Shown: positions 1-9,118 of the stretch, one piece after another | How positions within the stretch are numbered: the stretch's first letter is position 1 | How the letters are laid out: the number at the start of each line of letters is the position of its first letter | Notes under the pieces: generated by a model | What the model was told of the DNA's origin: nothing | Database searches by the model: none | What the model saw: the letters and a program-made list of their open reading frames with translations, nothing else | NCBI RefSeq assembly: GCF_014646895.1 | Contig: NZ_BMOD01000014.1 | Location: 62,001-126,000 of the forward strand | DNA length: 64,000 nt | Direction of reading: 5' to 3' | From: Deinococcus roseus | GTDB taxonomy: Bacteria > Deinococcota > Deinococci > Deinococcales > Deinococcaceae | Made by a program: the position numbers and the translations under genes

Positions 1-2819
1 ATGAAACTGTTGAGTTTCTCAGCAAGCTCAACCACCCCCAGGGCACTGGCCAGACCGAGGGCCTGAGTTGCCATTTCAAAGTGGTGAGGGTCCGCCTTGA
101 GACCCTTGAGAAGGTAAATCAAACCATGAAAAGTGCTGCCTGCCTGACCGGCTTTGCGCAGGGCCAGATCACTGAGCTGGGACACCACTTTCTGGCGAAT
201 GGTGTGCACCCAACTGTTGGACACGGCGGGCAGGAATTCACCGGGGTACTGACCCAGAAGTTCCTCTTGTCTGTCAGGGGTCAGGTTCTCCAGGTACAGG
301 TATTCCATGACATCGAGGTCCACCGGGTACAGATCCGTCAACAGGTAACCCTGAGGATGGCGGGGTGGAGACAGCAGGCCTTCCAGCAGGGGGTCGCTTT
401 CGGAAAGCAGCCTGCGCAGCTCACTCATGGCATTGAACACGTTGTTTTTGGGGTTTTTGAACCCTTCCCACAAATCTGCCCCCATGCGTTCACTGGTGAT
501 CCACTGGCCCTGATGGAATTTGAGGTAAATCAGGGCCAACACCGGAGACTGGGTGGACATGGGGATGACCGTCCCGTTGATGGTCATCTGGGCCAACCTG
601 CTGCCCATGCTGGAAATCCGGATGGAGTACACCACCGGAGAGCGGGTGTTCACCCGGGTCATCAGTTCTTGCCTGACCAGGTCAGAACACCACCCCTGCA
701 CCATGAAGTGCTTGAGCACCTCCAGAAATCCATCTGCATAGGCCGTGAAAGCGGCATTTCCTTCACGCCTCTGCAAGATGGTGTCCAGCATTTTTGCGTC
801 TTCCTGGGTCACCTGCGACAGTTCATGCTTGACTTTGCACAAAAAGAGGTGTCCGATCAGCACGCTGTCGTACCAGTAGGCTTTCTCGTAGCGCAGGAGT
901 TTGAGTGCCTCCAGGGCTTCCTGGGTGCGACCGTTGGCGTACAGGTAAATGCCCTTTGCGACCGGCAGGTAGGACTCGGGCTCGGTGTACTGGGGGTCAT
1001 CCGGGCGGCCTGTCTGCCAGGCTTCTTGCAGCTGATCGTACATCTCGTTCAGTTTTTCGATCCAGCCCAGTTTGTAGAGACAAAAAATCATGTAGGTGTA
1101 CGGCATCAAAAAGGAAGCAAAGTGGTGCGCGGCACGGAAGCGTTTGCTGGCGTTGAGGAAATTTTCCACGGCGCTTTCGTACTGCCTGAGTTCCGCAAGA
1201 ATGAGGCCCCGGGTGACCATCAAATACGGCACCACAGTGTTGCTGGCCTGCTCTGGAAAAAGCAGAATGGCGTTTCCGATGTGGTCGATGGCCTCCTGGT
1301 ATTCCCCCTGGTCTTTGAGCATGTCGGCGAGGTTGTTGACCACCTGACTGATGCGTTTGGGGATGCCTGCTTCCGTGGCGTACCGGATGGCCTCACGGGC
1401 CGAGTGGATGGCTTCCACCAGGTTCCCGCTGTACCGGGTGGTGTAGGACAGGCGGGCCAGGGCAATCACAATCAGATCGGTGTGCCCCAGGATTTTGGCT
1501 TCCGCGAGGCATTCCCGGGCGAGTTTGAGGGCGGTCTCGTGCTCATCCCTGCGAATCCAGTACGAGGTCATGAGCAGCCGGGCCAGGGTGCGGTCGTAAC
1601 CGTCTTCGGCCAGACTGATGGCCTTTTCGGCCATGTGTCGCAGTTCATTGAACTGGTTGTTGCGGTTGGCCTGCCGGGCCAGCAGCAGGTACGTCCGGGA
1701 GGTGGCCACCCCGGCATTCTGCAGGTTTTGCAAAATGGGTTTGCTTTCACCTGCCCGGCCCGTCTCGATGTATGCCTCTGCCAGTGCGGTGTGCAATTTT
1801 GGGGTGAGGCGCTCGGGTGGGATTTCTGAAATCACGGTCCGGATCAGGTCGTAATTCTCCTCGGCGTACCAGGAACGCAGTTGCTGCTCGCAGTATTGAA
1901 TCACCTTGTGATGCAGGTTCTGCTCCTGCAGGGCTTTGAGGTACACCAGAACCTGGGTGTGGTCGTTGCTGCGGCTGGGCGGCTCGATGCTGATTTCAGA
2001 GAGGTGCTTTTCCACCCACTGGTCCATCAGGGGATGCAACTGGTAGGTGCGTCTCACCGTGGGCAAAATGGGCAGGCCTTTTTGAAGAAGTTCCTGCAGC
2101 CAGCTTTTGTGCTCGTGAAAATTCCAGGGGGCAAGGTGTCGATGCAAAAACAGCTGGTGACGGGTCTGGTCTTGCACCCCCTGCATCATGTCGGTGATCA
2201 CCTCCATGGGGTCGATGTAAAAACCCATTCCGGTCTCCTGCATGATCAAAGAACACCACCCCTGGGTGTAACGGCGGTCCTCTTCGGTGAAACCGGGCAG
2301 CAGTTCCTGGCATTCCTGCAGGGTGAACGCCATTTGCTGCGGTCCCAGCACCAGCAAATCACGGGTGAATGCCAGTTGTTGCAAGCCGTCAATGTGGGTG
2401 TGGTGGCTGGCCAGCAGGATTTTGTGTTGTGGGGCAAGCAGGGAGACCAACTCTACCAGGAATTTGAGGGCTGAGGTTTTGAAGGTCCACCCTTGATCAC
2501 AAATGATGAAGGTGGGGGTGCTCACCTGTCGCAGCACCTGCGCCACCGTGGAAGGCTTGATGTCCAGCAGACTGGTGTTCTGCAGTGCAGGCAGCTGGAC
2601 ACGCAGCTCCTCAAAAAGCGTGTGGTCCGTGTGGCCATCCGGATGCACCGTCACCCAGAGGGTGCTCTGGGGGTGCATTCTCGCCCAGGCTGCCAGCAGG
2701 GTGGTTTTTCCGTACCCTGTGGGGGCACTGAGCACCACCAGCCTCGCAGATGATTGAGCAATCATCTGCAACAGGTGCGTGCGGGACACTTCTTCTGGCA
2801 AGGCTGGGGGGATGAGCAT
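1..2819 (-). CDS. Large ATPase/TPR transcriptional regulator with SARP-like C-terminus (3' end outside window)
   Basis: The reading frame is open from an ATG at 2819 to the window edge, about 939 codons, with no stop. The N-terminus carries a P-loop (APTGYGKTT, residues 32-40), as in STAND/MalT-type regulators. A long helical middle part resembles tetratricopeptide repeats. Around residues 745-825 there is a winged-helix-like segment (motif WITSERMGADLWEG), followed by a BTAD-like region starting with PVDLDVMEYLY. This order (ATPase, TPR, wHTH, BTAD) is known from large signal-integrating activators; the inducer cannot be read from sequence. The start lies 3 nt after the stop of the upstream beta-lactamase-like gene, so the two are probably cotranscribed. 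The codon pattern supports this strand over the long antisense frame. Confidence 0.85.
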   Translation of the reverse strand, partial: MLIPPALPEEVSRTHLLQMIAQSSARLVVLSAPTGYGKTTLLAAWARMHPQSTLWVTVHPDGHTDHTLFEELRVQLPALQNTSLLDIKPSTVAQVLRQVSTPTFIICDQGWTFKTSALKFLVELVSLLAPQHKILLASHHTHIDGLQQLAFTRDLLVLGPQQMAFTLQECQELLPGFTEEDRRYTQGWCSLIMQETGMGFYIDPMEVITDMMQGVQDQTRHQLFLHRHLAPWNFHEHKSWLQELLQKGLPILPTVRRTYQLHPLMDQWVEKHLSEISIEPPSRSNDHTQVLVYLKALQEQNLHHKVIQYCEQQLRSWYAEENYDLIRTVISEIPPERLTPKLHTALAEAYIETGRAGESKPILQNLQNAGVATSRTYLLLARQANRNNQFNELRHMAEKAISLAEDGYDRTLARLLMTSYWIRRDEHETALKLARECLAEAKILGHTDLIVIALARLSYTTRYSGNLVEAIHSAREAIRYATEAGIPKRISQVVNNLADMLKDQGEYQEAIDHIGNAILLFPEQASNTVVPYLMVTRGLILAELRQYESAVENFLNASKRFRAAHHFASFLMPYTYMIFCLYKLGWIEKLNEMYDQLQEAWQTGRPDDPQYTEPESYLPVAKGIYLYANGRTQEALEALKLLRYEKAYWYDSVLIGHLFLCKVKHELSQVTQEDAKMLDTILQRREGNAAFTAYADGFLEVLKHFMVQGWCSDLVRQELMTRVNTRSPVVYSIRISSMGSRLAQMTINGTVIPMSTQSPVLALIYLKFHQGQWITSERMGADLWEGFKNPKNNVFNAMSELRRLLSESDPLLEGLLSPPRHPQGYLLTDLYPVDLDVMEYLYLENLTPDRQEELLGQYPGEFLPAVSNSWVHTIRQKVVSQLSDLALRKAGQAGSTFHGLIYLLKGLKADPHHFEMATQALGLASALGVVELAEKLNSF

Positions 2820-2822
2820 GTT

Positions 2823-4256
2823 TTACCTCAGGGAGTCAATGGCCTCGGTGATCCATTTGAGCACCGTGGGGGCCTGGGCTTTGACCGAAACGGAGTTGGC
2901 AACTTTGCTCTCGTGGTTGAAATAAGTGTAGGCGAACTTTTTGCCGTTCGGCAACTCCAGATAGCCCGTGAGGGCCAGCAGCCTCCAGCCCGAGCCGCTC
3001 TTCGATCCCCAGTAGTTGACGGGAAACGGCAGCGTGGCAGGCTGGCAACACCCTTTGGCGTAAGTGCTCTTGTAGAACTGCAGGCTGCTTTTGCTGAGCC
3101 TTCCTGGCCGGAAAGGCAAGGTCACCAGTGCCGTGAACTCCCTGGGGGTGCTCTTGTTCTGGGTGTTCAAATCAATGCGGGGATCGTAACGGTTCAGGAA
3201 ATAACCCTCTTTGCCATCCAGGGCAACCAGCAACTTGTCGGCGTTCACTTTCATGGAGGTTTGCACCAGATCCTGGGCCATGGTGATCTGGCTGGCCCTG
3301 TTGGCACTTCCAAAGGCCTGTGCGCTTTTAAGCAGGCTGCCTTTGGGGAAATACTTCCCGCCCAAACCTGCCTGTGCCGTCCACCAGGCTTTGGTGGTGA
3401 GGAGAAGTCGGGTGTTGCAGAGCCCCATGTTGTCTGCAGTTTGCTGGGGATGCAAAATTCCCGTGGCGTGGTGAAGCATGTCGTTGGCGGTGTTGTCCGA
3501 AAGCCGGATGGCACGGTCTGCCAGTTGGCGGATGGTGTTGGAGCCTTCGGGGTAAGCCTGCAGGCTGCGCAGGGCTTCGGTGGTGGTGAGGGTGCTGTCC
3601 AGGGTGTATTTTCCAGCGTCCACGTCTTGCAAGATATCGTAAAGCACCACCTGCTTGTAGGAGCTGGCCAGCGGGAATTCCTGGTCGGCGTTGTAAGCCA
3701 CTGCACGGCTGGGCCTCAGGGTTTTTGGGTCCAGTTCAGCCACGAACAGTCCAATGCGTCCGGTCAGCAGGGCAGGGGGCTTCGGAGCAGCAACAACGGG
3801 GAGGTCATTGTCCAGGCAGGCCGAATTGAGCTGCGTGGTGGAAGACTTGGCCACAGGTGGCGGTGGGGGTGCTGGTGTCACGGGTTCGACAGGTTCACCC
3901 TTCTCCTCGGTTTTGGGAACGTCAATGATCAGGCGCATGCCCTCTTCGGTGTTGTCCAGGGTGCTCACGGTGCTGCCTTGCACGCTTCCCGTCAGGACGA
4001 TCTGCGTGCCCCCTTGCCGGTACCCCAGGTTGAGGATGCCCAGGGAGCGGTTCTCTGAGGGCAGGGCCAAACCGGGCAGTGTGAAGGTGAGGGATGTGGG
4101 GGTGCTGGCCGTGTGTACGGTGGTTTTGGTGGGCAGATCAAACACAATACGATAATGGTCTGCATGCTCGCCAATTCGGGGAGCGGCCTGAGCGGTGGTC
4201 ACCGCAAGGCTGAGGGTGATGAGGGCGAAGCGGGAAACATACGTTGTGCTCAACAT
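2823..4256 (-). CDS. Secreted class A beta-lactamase-fold serine hydrolase with AMIN-like N-domain
   Basis: This 477-residue protein begins with a signal peptide (cleavage near AQA, residues 22-24). Residues about 35-113 are beta-rich and resemble an AMIN cell-wall-targeting domain; a proline-rich linker (124-135) follows. The catalytic domain shows all three penicillin-recognising motifs: SSYK (198-201), SDN (253-255) and KSG (419-421). That makes it a serine hydrolase of the beta-lactamase/transpeptidase superfamily acting outside the membrane. It may bind peptidoglycan; true beta-lactamase activity is not shown, and no class A Glu166 omega loop can be identified with confidence. It sits upstream of, and almost touching, the large regulator gene. 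Confidence 0.85.
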   Translation of the reverse strand: MLSTTYVSRFALITLSLAVTTAQAAPRIGEHADHYRIVFDLPTKTTVHTASTPTSLTFTLPGLALPSENRSLGILNLGYRQGGTQIVLTGSVQGSTVSTLDNTEEGMRLIIDVPKTEEKGEPVEPVTPAPPPPPVAKSSTTQLNSACLDNDLPVVAAPKPPALLTGRIGLFVAELDPKTLRPSRAVAYNADQEFPLASSYKQVVLYDILQDVDAGKYTLDSTLTTTEALRSLQAYPEGSNTIRQLADRAIRLSDNTANDMLHHATGILHPQQTADNMGLCNTRLLLTTKAWWTAQAGLGGKYFPKGSLLKSAQAFGSANRASQITMAQDLVQTSMKVNADKLLVALDGKEGYFLNRYDPRIDLNTQNKSTPREFTALVTLPFRPGRLSKSSLQFYKSTYAKGCCQPATLPFPVNYWGSKSGSGWRLLALTGYLELPNGKKFAYTYFNHESKVANSVSVKAQAPTVLKWITEAIDSLR

Positions 4257-4323
4257 TCAGGCATTATAAAAGATGCCGTTACACGGTCTGAACAAATGAC
4301 CAAACAGCTTTTAGGTGTGCAGG

Positions 4324-5877
4324 TCAAACACAGCTGGAATCGAGCACCCCGGCATCCCTGAGCACCACCATGGTGGCATTCACGGCAGGCTCGAAGATGA
4401 GTCCTGGCAGGCGGTTCACTCCGAGTTGCTTGACCACTTCCTGGTGACGGCTCAGGCGGCTGTGAACCACTTCACGGTTGTGGGCAGAGTCATCCACAAA
4501 AAGATCGGTGTAAGTTGAACCCAGCATCAGCGGATAACCGGACACCACTTCTCCCCGGAAGGTGGCCTGGGTGGATTGCACCAGCAGGCATTCCCTGTGA
4601 AGGTATTCTTCCAGTTCTGGCAGGTTGGCTCCGGTGCGCAGCAGCAAGTAGTGCACGTTGGGCATGCCGCGTGCAATCAGGGTGATCACCCGTTCACGGA
4701 TCAGTTTGGGTTGTTTCTCCAGGTAGGAAGTGACGGTATGGATGGCCGTTTTGACGCCGGGCAGCACCTGCTGGTCCCCCAGCATGAGCTGGCTTTGCAG
4801 CAGCACAATCCCCCTGAGGATGCGGGCTGCTTCGGAATGGTTGATGATGGACAGGTTGAGGTGCCCTTCGACGTATGCGATGGCCTCTTCAGGCATTCCG
4901 CAGTGGCTGAAAGCGTAGGCTTTGATCCACAGTGCCGTCAGGAAAATGAAGTCATCGTCGGTGGTGGGTGGCGGCAAATCCAGGATCAGCTGGCAGGCCT
5001 CTTCGATCATGGCTTTGTCCAGAAGCCGCAGGGCGTATCCGAGGTCACGGGCACGTTTGAGGTAGTACAGCAGCTGGGTCAGGGGGAAGGGGTCCACTTC
5101 ATTGGGGACTTTGATGTCCTGATCGTAAAAAGCATTCAGGAGTTGCTTGAACATCCCCCAGGAGCTCAGGTCCGCAATGTCGTTGGCGTAGGCTTCAAAT
5201 TTGGAGCCGGTGATGTAGGCCAGCCACACCTCGTGGGCTTTGACTTTCTCCAGGTTGATGGAGTCCACCTTGAATTTTTCGATGCCCTTGACCACCCGGG
5301 TGCTGGATTCCAGGGCATTGAGGTAGTCTCCCTCAATGAAGCGACTGAGGCCCACATTCAGTTCGGAAATCAGGGAGGTCATGGTCATGCCAAGCACCTC
5401 TGCCAGGTCCTGGGCTTGCTGGAGGTAGCTGCGTCCTTCTGTTACGCGGTTCACGAACAGCAAACTGATGCCCACACTGTAATACAGGTACATGCAGGCC
5501 TCAATGTCGGTGGAGGTTGCTGCTGGGCTCTGGAACAACACCGAGTGGGGCCGGATGGGGGCTGAGGGGGATCCCACGAAGTCCTCCACGATGCGGCGGT
5601 GGTGCTGAAAGTTGGTGCTTTTGCTGCGGATGAACAGCAGGTAGGCCTGACTGAGGGGGGTGTTGTCTTGTAGGTAATGTTCAATGTCTTGTATCGGGGC
5701 ATTTTCGCTGTGCAGGCAGCGGGCATACCGGACCCTGGCCACAGGGTCATGCAGCCATTTGAGCAGGCTGGATTTCAAATCGGCAATGCGGTTCTCACGG
5801 AAACACTGGCCGAAAAGGCTTTCCCAGGCGTGACTCAAATGTATGGTGTCACTGAGGTCTGAATTGGATCCGGGCAT
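4324..5877 (-). CDS. Unknown 517-residue helical (TPR-like) protein
   Basis: I do not recognise a named family. The protein is almost wholly alpha-helical with repeated pairs of amphipathic helices, consistent with a degenerate tetratricopeptide array. It lacks a signal peptide and any membrane segment, so it is probably cytoplasmic. The start is set by a clear GGAGG four bases upstream of the ATG. It is the first gene of the minus-strand run, with 67 bp between it and the beta-lactamase-like gene; it may share a transcript with it and with the large regulator, whose middle part has a similar helical character. It could be the protein-interaction part of the same signalling pathway, which is inference only. 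Confidence 0.75.
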   Translation of the reverse strand: MPGSNSDLSDTIHLSHAWESLFGQCFRENRIADLKSSLLKWLHDPVARVRYARCLHSENAPIQDIEHYLQDNTPLSQAYLLFIRSKSTNFQHHRRIVEDFVGSPSAPIRPHSVLFQSPAATSTDIEACMYLYYSVGISLLFVNRVTEGRSYLQQAQDLAEVLGMTMTSLISELNVGLSRFIEGDYLNALESSTRVVKGIEKFKVDSINLEKVKAHEVWLAYITGSKFEAYANDIADLSSWGMFKQLLNAFYDQDIKVPNEVDPFPLTQLLYYLKRARDLGYALRLLDKAMIEEACQLILDLPPPTTDDDFIFLTALWIKAYAFSHCGMPEEAIAYVEGHLNLSIINHSEAARILRGIVLLQSQLMLGDQQVLPGVKTAIHTVTSYLEKQPKLIRERVITLIARGMPNVHYLLLRTGANLPELEEYLHRECLLVQSTQATFRGEVVSGYPLMLGSTYTDLFVDDSAHNREVVHSRLSRHQEVVKQLGVNRLPGLIFEPAVNATMVVLRDAGVLDSSCV

Positions 5878-6218
5878 AATCCTCCAAAGAACATCCTACA
5901 GATGCGAGTGTATTGTACATGAAACCCCTTACTTGACTTGGACAAATTTTTGTGATCCAAAACATGCGTTCTGCACAGCATTTTTGCAACAGGGCATTCA
6001 AGCAATGGTCTCATTTTTCTGCCTGCAAAGTCAACACACCGCGCTTAACATTTCAAAAGAAACTTCAGAAAGCTTGTACCAGATGTAAAATCTCTTGACG
6101 GCATGCCCTGGGCACCGAAAGCCGGGTCAGACAGTGCTTTTCCGGCAAACCGGGGCCGGATGGTTCAAGTTTGAAGCAAAAATCAGATTTCGCTCAAACC
6201 TTCGGACACATCCTTTTT
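5878..6218. other. Intergenic region between divergent genes
   Basis: This 340-bp AT-rich stretch separates the minus-strand run from the plus-strand gene at 6289. I see TACAAT-like boxes for the minus-strand gene near 5910 and no convincing reading frame. The right end runs into the plus-strand promoter at 6219. Confidence 0.5.
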
Positions 6219-6248
6219 TTGACACCCTCCCGCAGACTTGCGTAAACT
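6219..6248 (+). promoter_or_regulatory. Sigma-70-type promoter
   Basis: TTGACA (6219-6224) and TAAACT (6243-6248) are spaced by 18 bp. Transcription would begin near 6255, downstream of the more distal in-frame ATG at 6238, so translation must start at 6289. Confidence 0.75.
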
Positions 6249-6288
6249 AGAACACAGAAACATTCTCAAAACGCGAAAGGAAGGGGAA

Positions 6289-7338
6289 ATGCCCACCGAC
6301 AAGAAGAGCACAACGAAAACGGACACCCCTCAGCGTGCCAAACCCGGCAGGCCCCGCAGCCTCACCCGCACCACTCCAAACAACAAAAAACCCCAGCCTT
6401 ACCCCAGCGTGCTCACCCACAAACAATGCCTGCGCCTGGAAGAAGCCGAAATCTGGAAAGACATGAGCCTGCAGGCCCGCGCCGTGGCCCAAAGCCAGCT
6501 GGTGCAAATCATGCCTGAAGAACAGTACATTCAGGCCCTGCACGCCACCTACCCGGAGCTGGTGGCCAACAATCCCACCACCCTCAACCGCAAAGACAAA
6601 AGCAAAATCCGCAAGCACGTCCGAGAGCAACTTGGCCTCAACGATGACGACCTCAAGGCCCACGTGATCTCCCTGCTTCCCGAAACCGAACGCAAACTGC
6701 TCTACAAGTACGGTGAACGACCCACCTCCGAGGAAACCGGAGAAGAGATGGGCCGAGCAGTGGACTTCAACAGCAACAACTCCTACCAGGTGCAAACCCG
6801 CCTGCCGGAAAACTTCAAAGAAAACAACCTGCATCTCTTCGAAATCCCCAAACGTCAAAAGAAGGGGACAGCAAAACCCGCAGATGAGGACCGGCACCCC
6901 ATCCGCCAGCGCATTGAGAGCTACCTGGAAGACCAGGGCATCATCCTCACCACCTTTGAGCTCCATGTGCTCAGCAAAACCCACCACTGGGACACCCTCA
7001 CGCCTCTGCAGCAGGCTCAATTGCAGTTGCAGGCACCCAGACCCCTGGATCCTGAAGTCCTCGCAACCACCCTCACAGACCTGCTCCACCGACCGGTGTC
7101 TCAGGAAGATGTGCTGTTCCACCGACTGCAGCTGCTCGAAGACCTGGGCGGCAAACAGACCCGCGAACAGTTCCTGGAGTCTCTGCCTCAGGCCGTGCAG
7201 TACCTCATCCTGGACCGTCTGATCAAGAAGCTCTATCAGGACAGCGTGGACAAAGGCAACAAAGCCCACCCGCCGCACCGCACCAAAGTGGATGTGGATC
7301 CAGACCTCGCTGCAGAGATCCAAAAACAACTGAAATGA
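6289..7338 (+). CDS. Unknown 349-residue basic-N-terminal protein
   Basis: The start at 6289 is supported by an AAGGGG ribosome site and by the promoter at 6219-6248, which excludes the upstream ATG at 6238. The first 45 residues are Lys/Arg/Pro-rich (GRPRSLTRTT), an AT-hook-like disordered tail that could touch DNA. The rest is helical and charged, with two compact stretches (about 55-150 and 215-330). No catalytic motif or membrane segment is visible. It is single-gene, faces HU across a terminator region, and I cannot assign a function; a replication or nucleoid role is conceivable only from the basic tail and plasmid setting. Confidence 0.75.
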   Translation: MPTDKKSTTKTDTPQRAKPGRPRSLTRTTPNNKKPQPYPSVLTHKQCLRLEEAEIWKDMSLQARAVAQSQLVQIMPEEQYIQALHATYPELVANNPTTLNRKDKSKIRKHVREQLGLNDDDLKAHVISLLPETERKLLYKYGERPTSEETGEEMGRAVDFNSNNSYQVQTRLPENFKENNLHLFEIPKRQKKGTAKPADEDRHPIRQRIESYLEDQGIILTTFELHVLSKTHHWDTLTPLQQAQLQLQAPRPLDPEVLATTLTDLLHRPVSQEDVLFHRLQLLEDLGGKQTREQFLESLPQAVQYLILDRLIKKLYQDSVDKGNKAHPPHRTKVDVDPDLAAEIQKQLK

Positions 7339-7367
7339 AGAAGGGGACCATGCAGGTCCCCTTCTTC
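7337..7367. terminator. 13-bp perfect hairpin at the gene end
   Basis: Arms GAAGAAGGGGACC and its complement flank a 5-nt loop, and the left arm overlaps the stop codon of the gene ending at 7338. No T-run follows directly, so it may be a terminator or an RNA 3' stabiliser. Confidence 0.6.
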
Positions 7368-7374
7368 ATGGGTT

Positions 7375-7402
7375 AAAAAAACGAAGCCCTCAAAAGAGGG
7401 CT
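7375..7402 (-). terminator. Intrinsic terminator of the HU gene
   Basis: Read on the minus strand, AGCCCTC and its complement form a hairpin with a 4-nt loop, followed within three bases by seven T residues. It lies 29 bp past the HU stop. Confidence 0.85.
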
Positions 7403-7430
7403 CAGGAGGAGAAGAGAGCAAGGGAAGGTT

Positions 7431-7721
7431 TCAGGACGAAGTCAGGGCATTTTTGAGGGTGCTGGATGCCCGAAAGCTGATTTTCTGACCTGCTGGAATG
7501 GTGATGCGTTCGGTGGTGCCGGGACGCACCCCACTGCGTTCCTTGGTGGGGGTCACCAACAGTTTGCCCAGGCCTGGCAGGGACACTTCGTTGCCCTGCT
7601 GCAGTTGTTCAGAAATGACTGTCAGCATGGTGTCAATGGCCAGTTCGGTGTCCACTTTGGTGACGTCCATGCGTTCAGCCACCAGGGTCACCAGTTGAGA
7701 TTTACCAACTTTTACCGACAT
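7431..7721 (-). CDS. HU-family nucleoid-associated DNA-binding protein
   Basis: This 96-residue protein has the HU/IHF architecture: an N-terminal helical dimer part (KSQLVTLVAERMDV) and the beta-arm region with the family signature around GLGKLLVTPTKERSGVRPGT, including the arm-tip RPGT. HU proteins bend DNA and bind it without strict sequence specificity in the nucleoid. The ATG is preceded by AAGGAGG. The upstream region holds two copies of a TATGAYGC element (7751-7760 and 7773-7796) also found before other genes of this replicon. Deinococcus HU usually has a longer lysine-rich N-terminal tail; this one lacks it, so it may be a plasmid paralog. Confidence 0.92.
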   Translation of the reverse strand: MSVKVGKSQLVTLVAERMDVTKVDTELAIDTMLTVISEQLQQGNEVSLPGLGKLLVTPTKERSGVRPGTTERITIPAGQKISFRASSTLKNALTSS

Positions 7722-7772
7722 GAAAAAACCTCCTTCTACACAATATATAGAAGCATCATATTTTTTTCAAGC

Positions 7773-7796
7773 ATCATTGAATTTTCGTGCGTCATA
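7773..7796 (-). promoter_or_regulatory. TATGAYGC-type promoter element (HU)
   Basis: On the minus strand the sequence TATGACGCACGAAAATTC leads to AATGAT in the -10 position. It aligns with elements at 21878, 25611 and 29330. It abuts the -35 box of the divergent promoter at 7797. Confidence 0.45.
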
Positions 7797-7824
7797 TTGA
7801 CCACCCGTTACAACGGTGTATACT
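7797..7824 (+). promoter_or_regulatory. Sigma-70-type promoter
   Basis: TTGACC (7797-7802) and TATACT (7819-7824) are spaced by 16 bp, directly before the gene at 7852. The -10 context TGTATACTAG recurs before parA. Confidence 0.75.
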
Positions 7825-7851
7825 AGATAACAGGAAAGTACAGAGGTTCCC

Positions 7852-8268
7852 ATGGCAAACAGCAAAACACCAGCCATCACCGCAGAAGAACTCGCCCACT
7901 ACATTGCCCTGAGAGACACCATCCAGGCCCTGGAAAAAGAACGCGAAGAACTCGCCAAAAAAATCAAAACCCACCTCCTGAAAAACACCCACATTCCCCC
8001 CACTGGAGGCTATGTTTTTCAACTCAGAAGCACCACACCCACGGTGTATTCCTTTCAAAAAGTGGCCGACACCCTGGGACTTGATCTGGCCCTGCAAGTG
8101 GCCACCATCGACACCAAAGCCCTGCAAAAACTGGCAGAAAACCAGCAGGTCAAACAAGCAGACCTCGACAAAATCGCCGAACGGGGAAAAACCACCCACA
8201 GCCTGCTGCTGGTCCCAGCACACCTGGTCAAATCAAGAGAGCAACCAGGGCAATATAAAAGTACATAA
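7852..8268 (+). CDS. Unknown 138-residue protein with N-terminal coiled coil
   Basis: Residues about 10-45 form a strongly charged heptad-like helix (TIQALEKEREELAKKIKTHL), typical of a coiled coil. The rest alternates strands and helices and includes a second charged helix near residue 90. There is no signal peptide or membrane segment. A good promoter (7797-7824) and a weak AGAGG ribosome site precede the ATG. It is divergent from HU and shares its control region. I do not recognise a family; a small DNA- or protein-binding adaptor is plausible but unproven. Confidence 0.75.
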   Translation: MANSKTPAITAEELAHYIALRDTIQALEKEREELAKKIKTHLLKNTHIPPTGGYVFQLRSTTPTVYSFQKVADTLGLDLALQVATIDTKALQKLAENQQVKQADLDKIAERGKTTHSLLLVPAHLVKSREQPGQYKST

Positions 8269-8299
8269 ATCGGATCACGCATCAGATAATCGAAAGTGG

Positions 8300-8328
8300 T
8301 TATCAAATTCTATGCCATCATATAAAAT
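8300..8328 (+). promoter_or_regulatory. Probable promoter of the 8438 gene
   Basis: TTATCA (8300-8305) and TAAAAT (8323-8328) are spaced by 17 bp in an AT-rich gap; the leader before the ATG at 8438 would be about 105 nt. Confidence 0.5.
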
Positions 8329-8437
8329 GGCACTGCCTCAAAATTTCACCACCAGTTTCAAAGCTCCCATCACATTTCAGCCCCACGACCATCCGCCATC
8401 CCCTCAGCACCACCGCAATCACGAAAGGAAGCACAAC

Positions 8438-9085
8438 ATGAATTCACAAAACACCCCCCAGGCCCTGATGCTCCTGCTCACACAACTGGTCCAAAACCAA
8501 CACAGCCTTCTGCACCTGATCGAGAAAAATGGCATCGAGATTCCAGATAACCTCAGGCAAAACTTTGAAACCACAGACACCCTGCTCCAGGCCTACGTGG
8601 AACCCGGCAAATGGCGCAGTGAAGACAGCACAGAACTGTTCTTGCTGGCCCACCAGAACCACAATGGAGACGGATTGATTCTGCCCTATGACGACGTCCT
8701 TGATGCCCTGACACAACTTCAAGAACACAACGCAACAGAAATGGAATTTTACGCCAACGTTTGGCTGATCTGGGAGCAACAGGCCCGGGAACTCAACAAC
8801 GTTCACATTTACAGCGGCGAGGGCTCCTTTGCCTTCAAGGAAGCCACCTTTGAACAGGCCCTGCCCCACACCACCAGGCAACCCGTGCTGCCTGTTACCA
8901 CTGGCGGGGCTGCCATTGGTCCCTCCTCCATGAAACTTCAACACAATGGCTTCCTGACCTTGAATTGGAGTGGCCGCCAGGTCCAGCTTCACCTGCCCAC
9001 CGTGCTCAAAGAAGCACCTATTTTTACACCCAGACTGGTGTTGATCGATGAATCTCACATCTTCCGAAGCAACGCCACCTCTTGA
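8438..9085 (+). CDS. Unknown 215-residue protein
   Basis: The ATG at 8438 follows AAAGGAAG at proper distance; the frame is open further upstream but that part reads as out-of-frame coding sequence of the previous gene. The first third is helical (LTQLVQNQHSLLHLIEKNGI), the remainder mixed with aromatic residues. No signal peptide, no membrane segment and no known motif. The next gene starts 33 bp downstream on the same strand, so the two probably form an operon of a soluble and a membrane protein. Function unknown. Confidence 0.75.
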   Translation: MNSQNTPQALMLLLTQLVQNQHSLLHLIEKNGIEIPDNLRQNFETTDTLLQAYVEPGKWRSEDSTELFLLAHQNHNGDGLILPYDDVLDALTQLQEHNATEMEFYANVWLIWEQQARELNNVHIYSGEGSFAFKEATFEQALPHTTRQPVLPVTTGGAAIGPSSMKLQHNGFLTLNWSGRQVQLHLPTVLKEAPIFTPRLVLIDESHIFRSNATS

Positions 9086-9118
9086 CCCGCAAAATCCACC
9101 ACTGCACAGAGGAAAACC

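Noticed and set aside
81..1829. 582-codon plus-strand open frame
   Set aside because: It lies antisense to the P-loop/TPR/BTAD regulator, whose motifs and codon use are clear; the plus-strand product is Gly/Gln/His-rich and has no domain.
6247..7329. 360-codon minus-strand frame
   Set aside because: Antisense to the 6289 gene, which has a consensus promoter, ribosome site and natural composition; the minus product is Phe/Gly/Val-biased.
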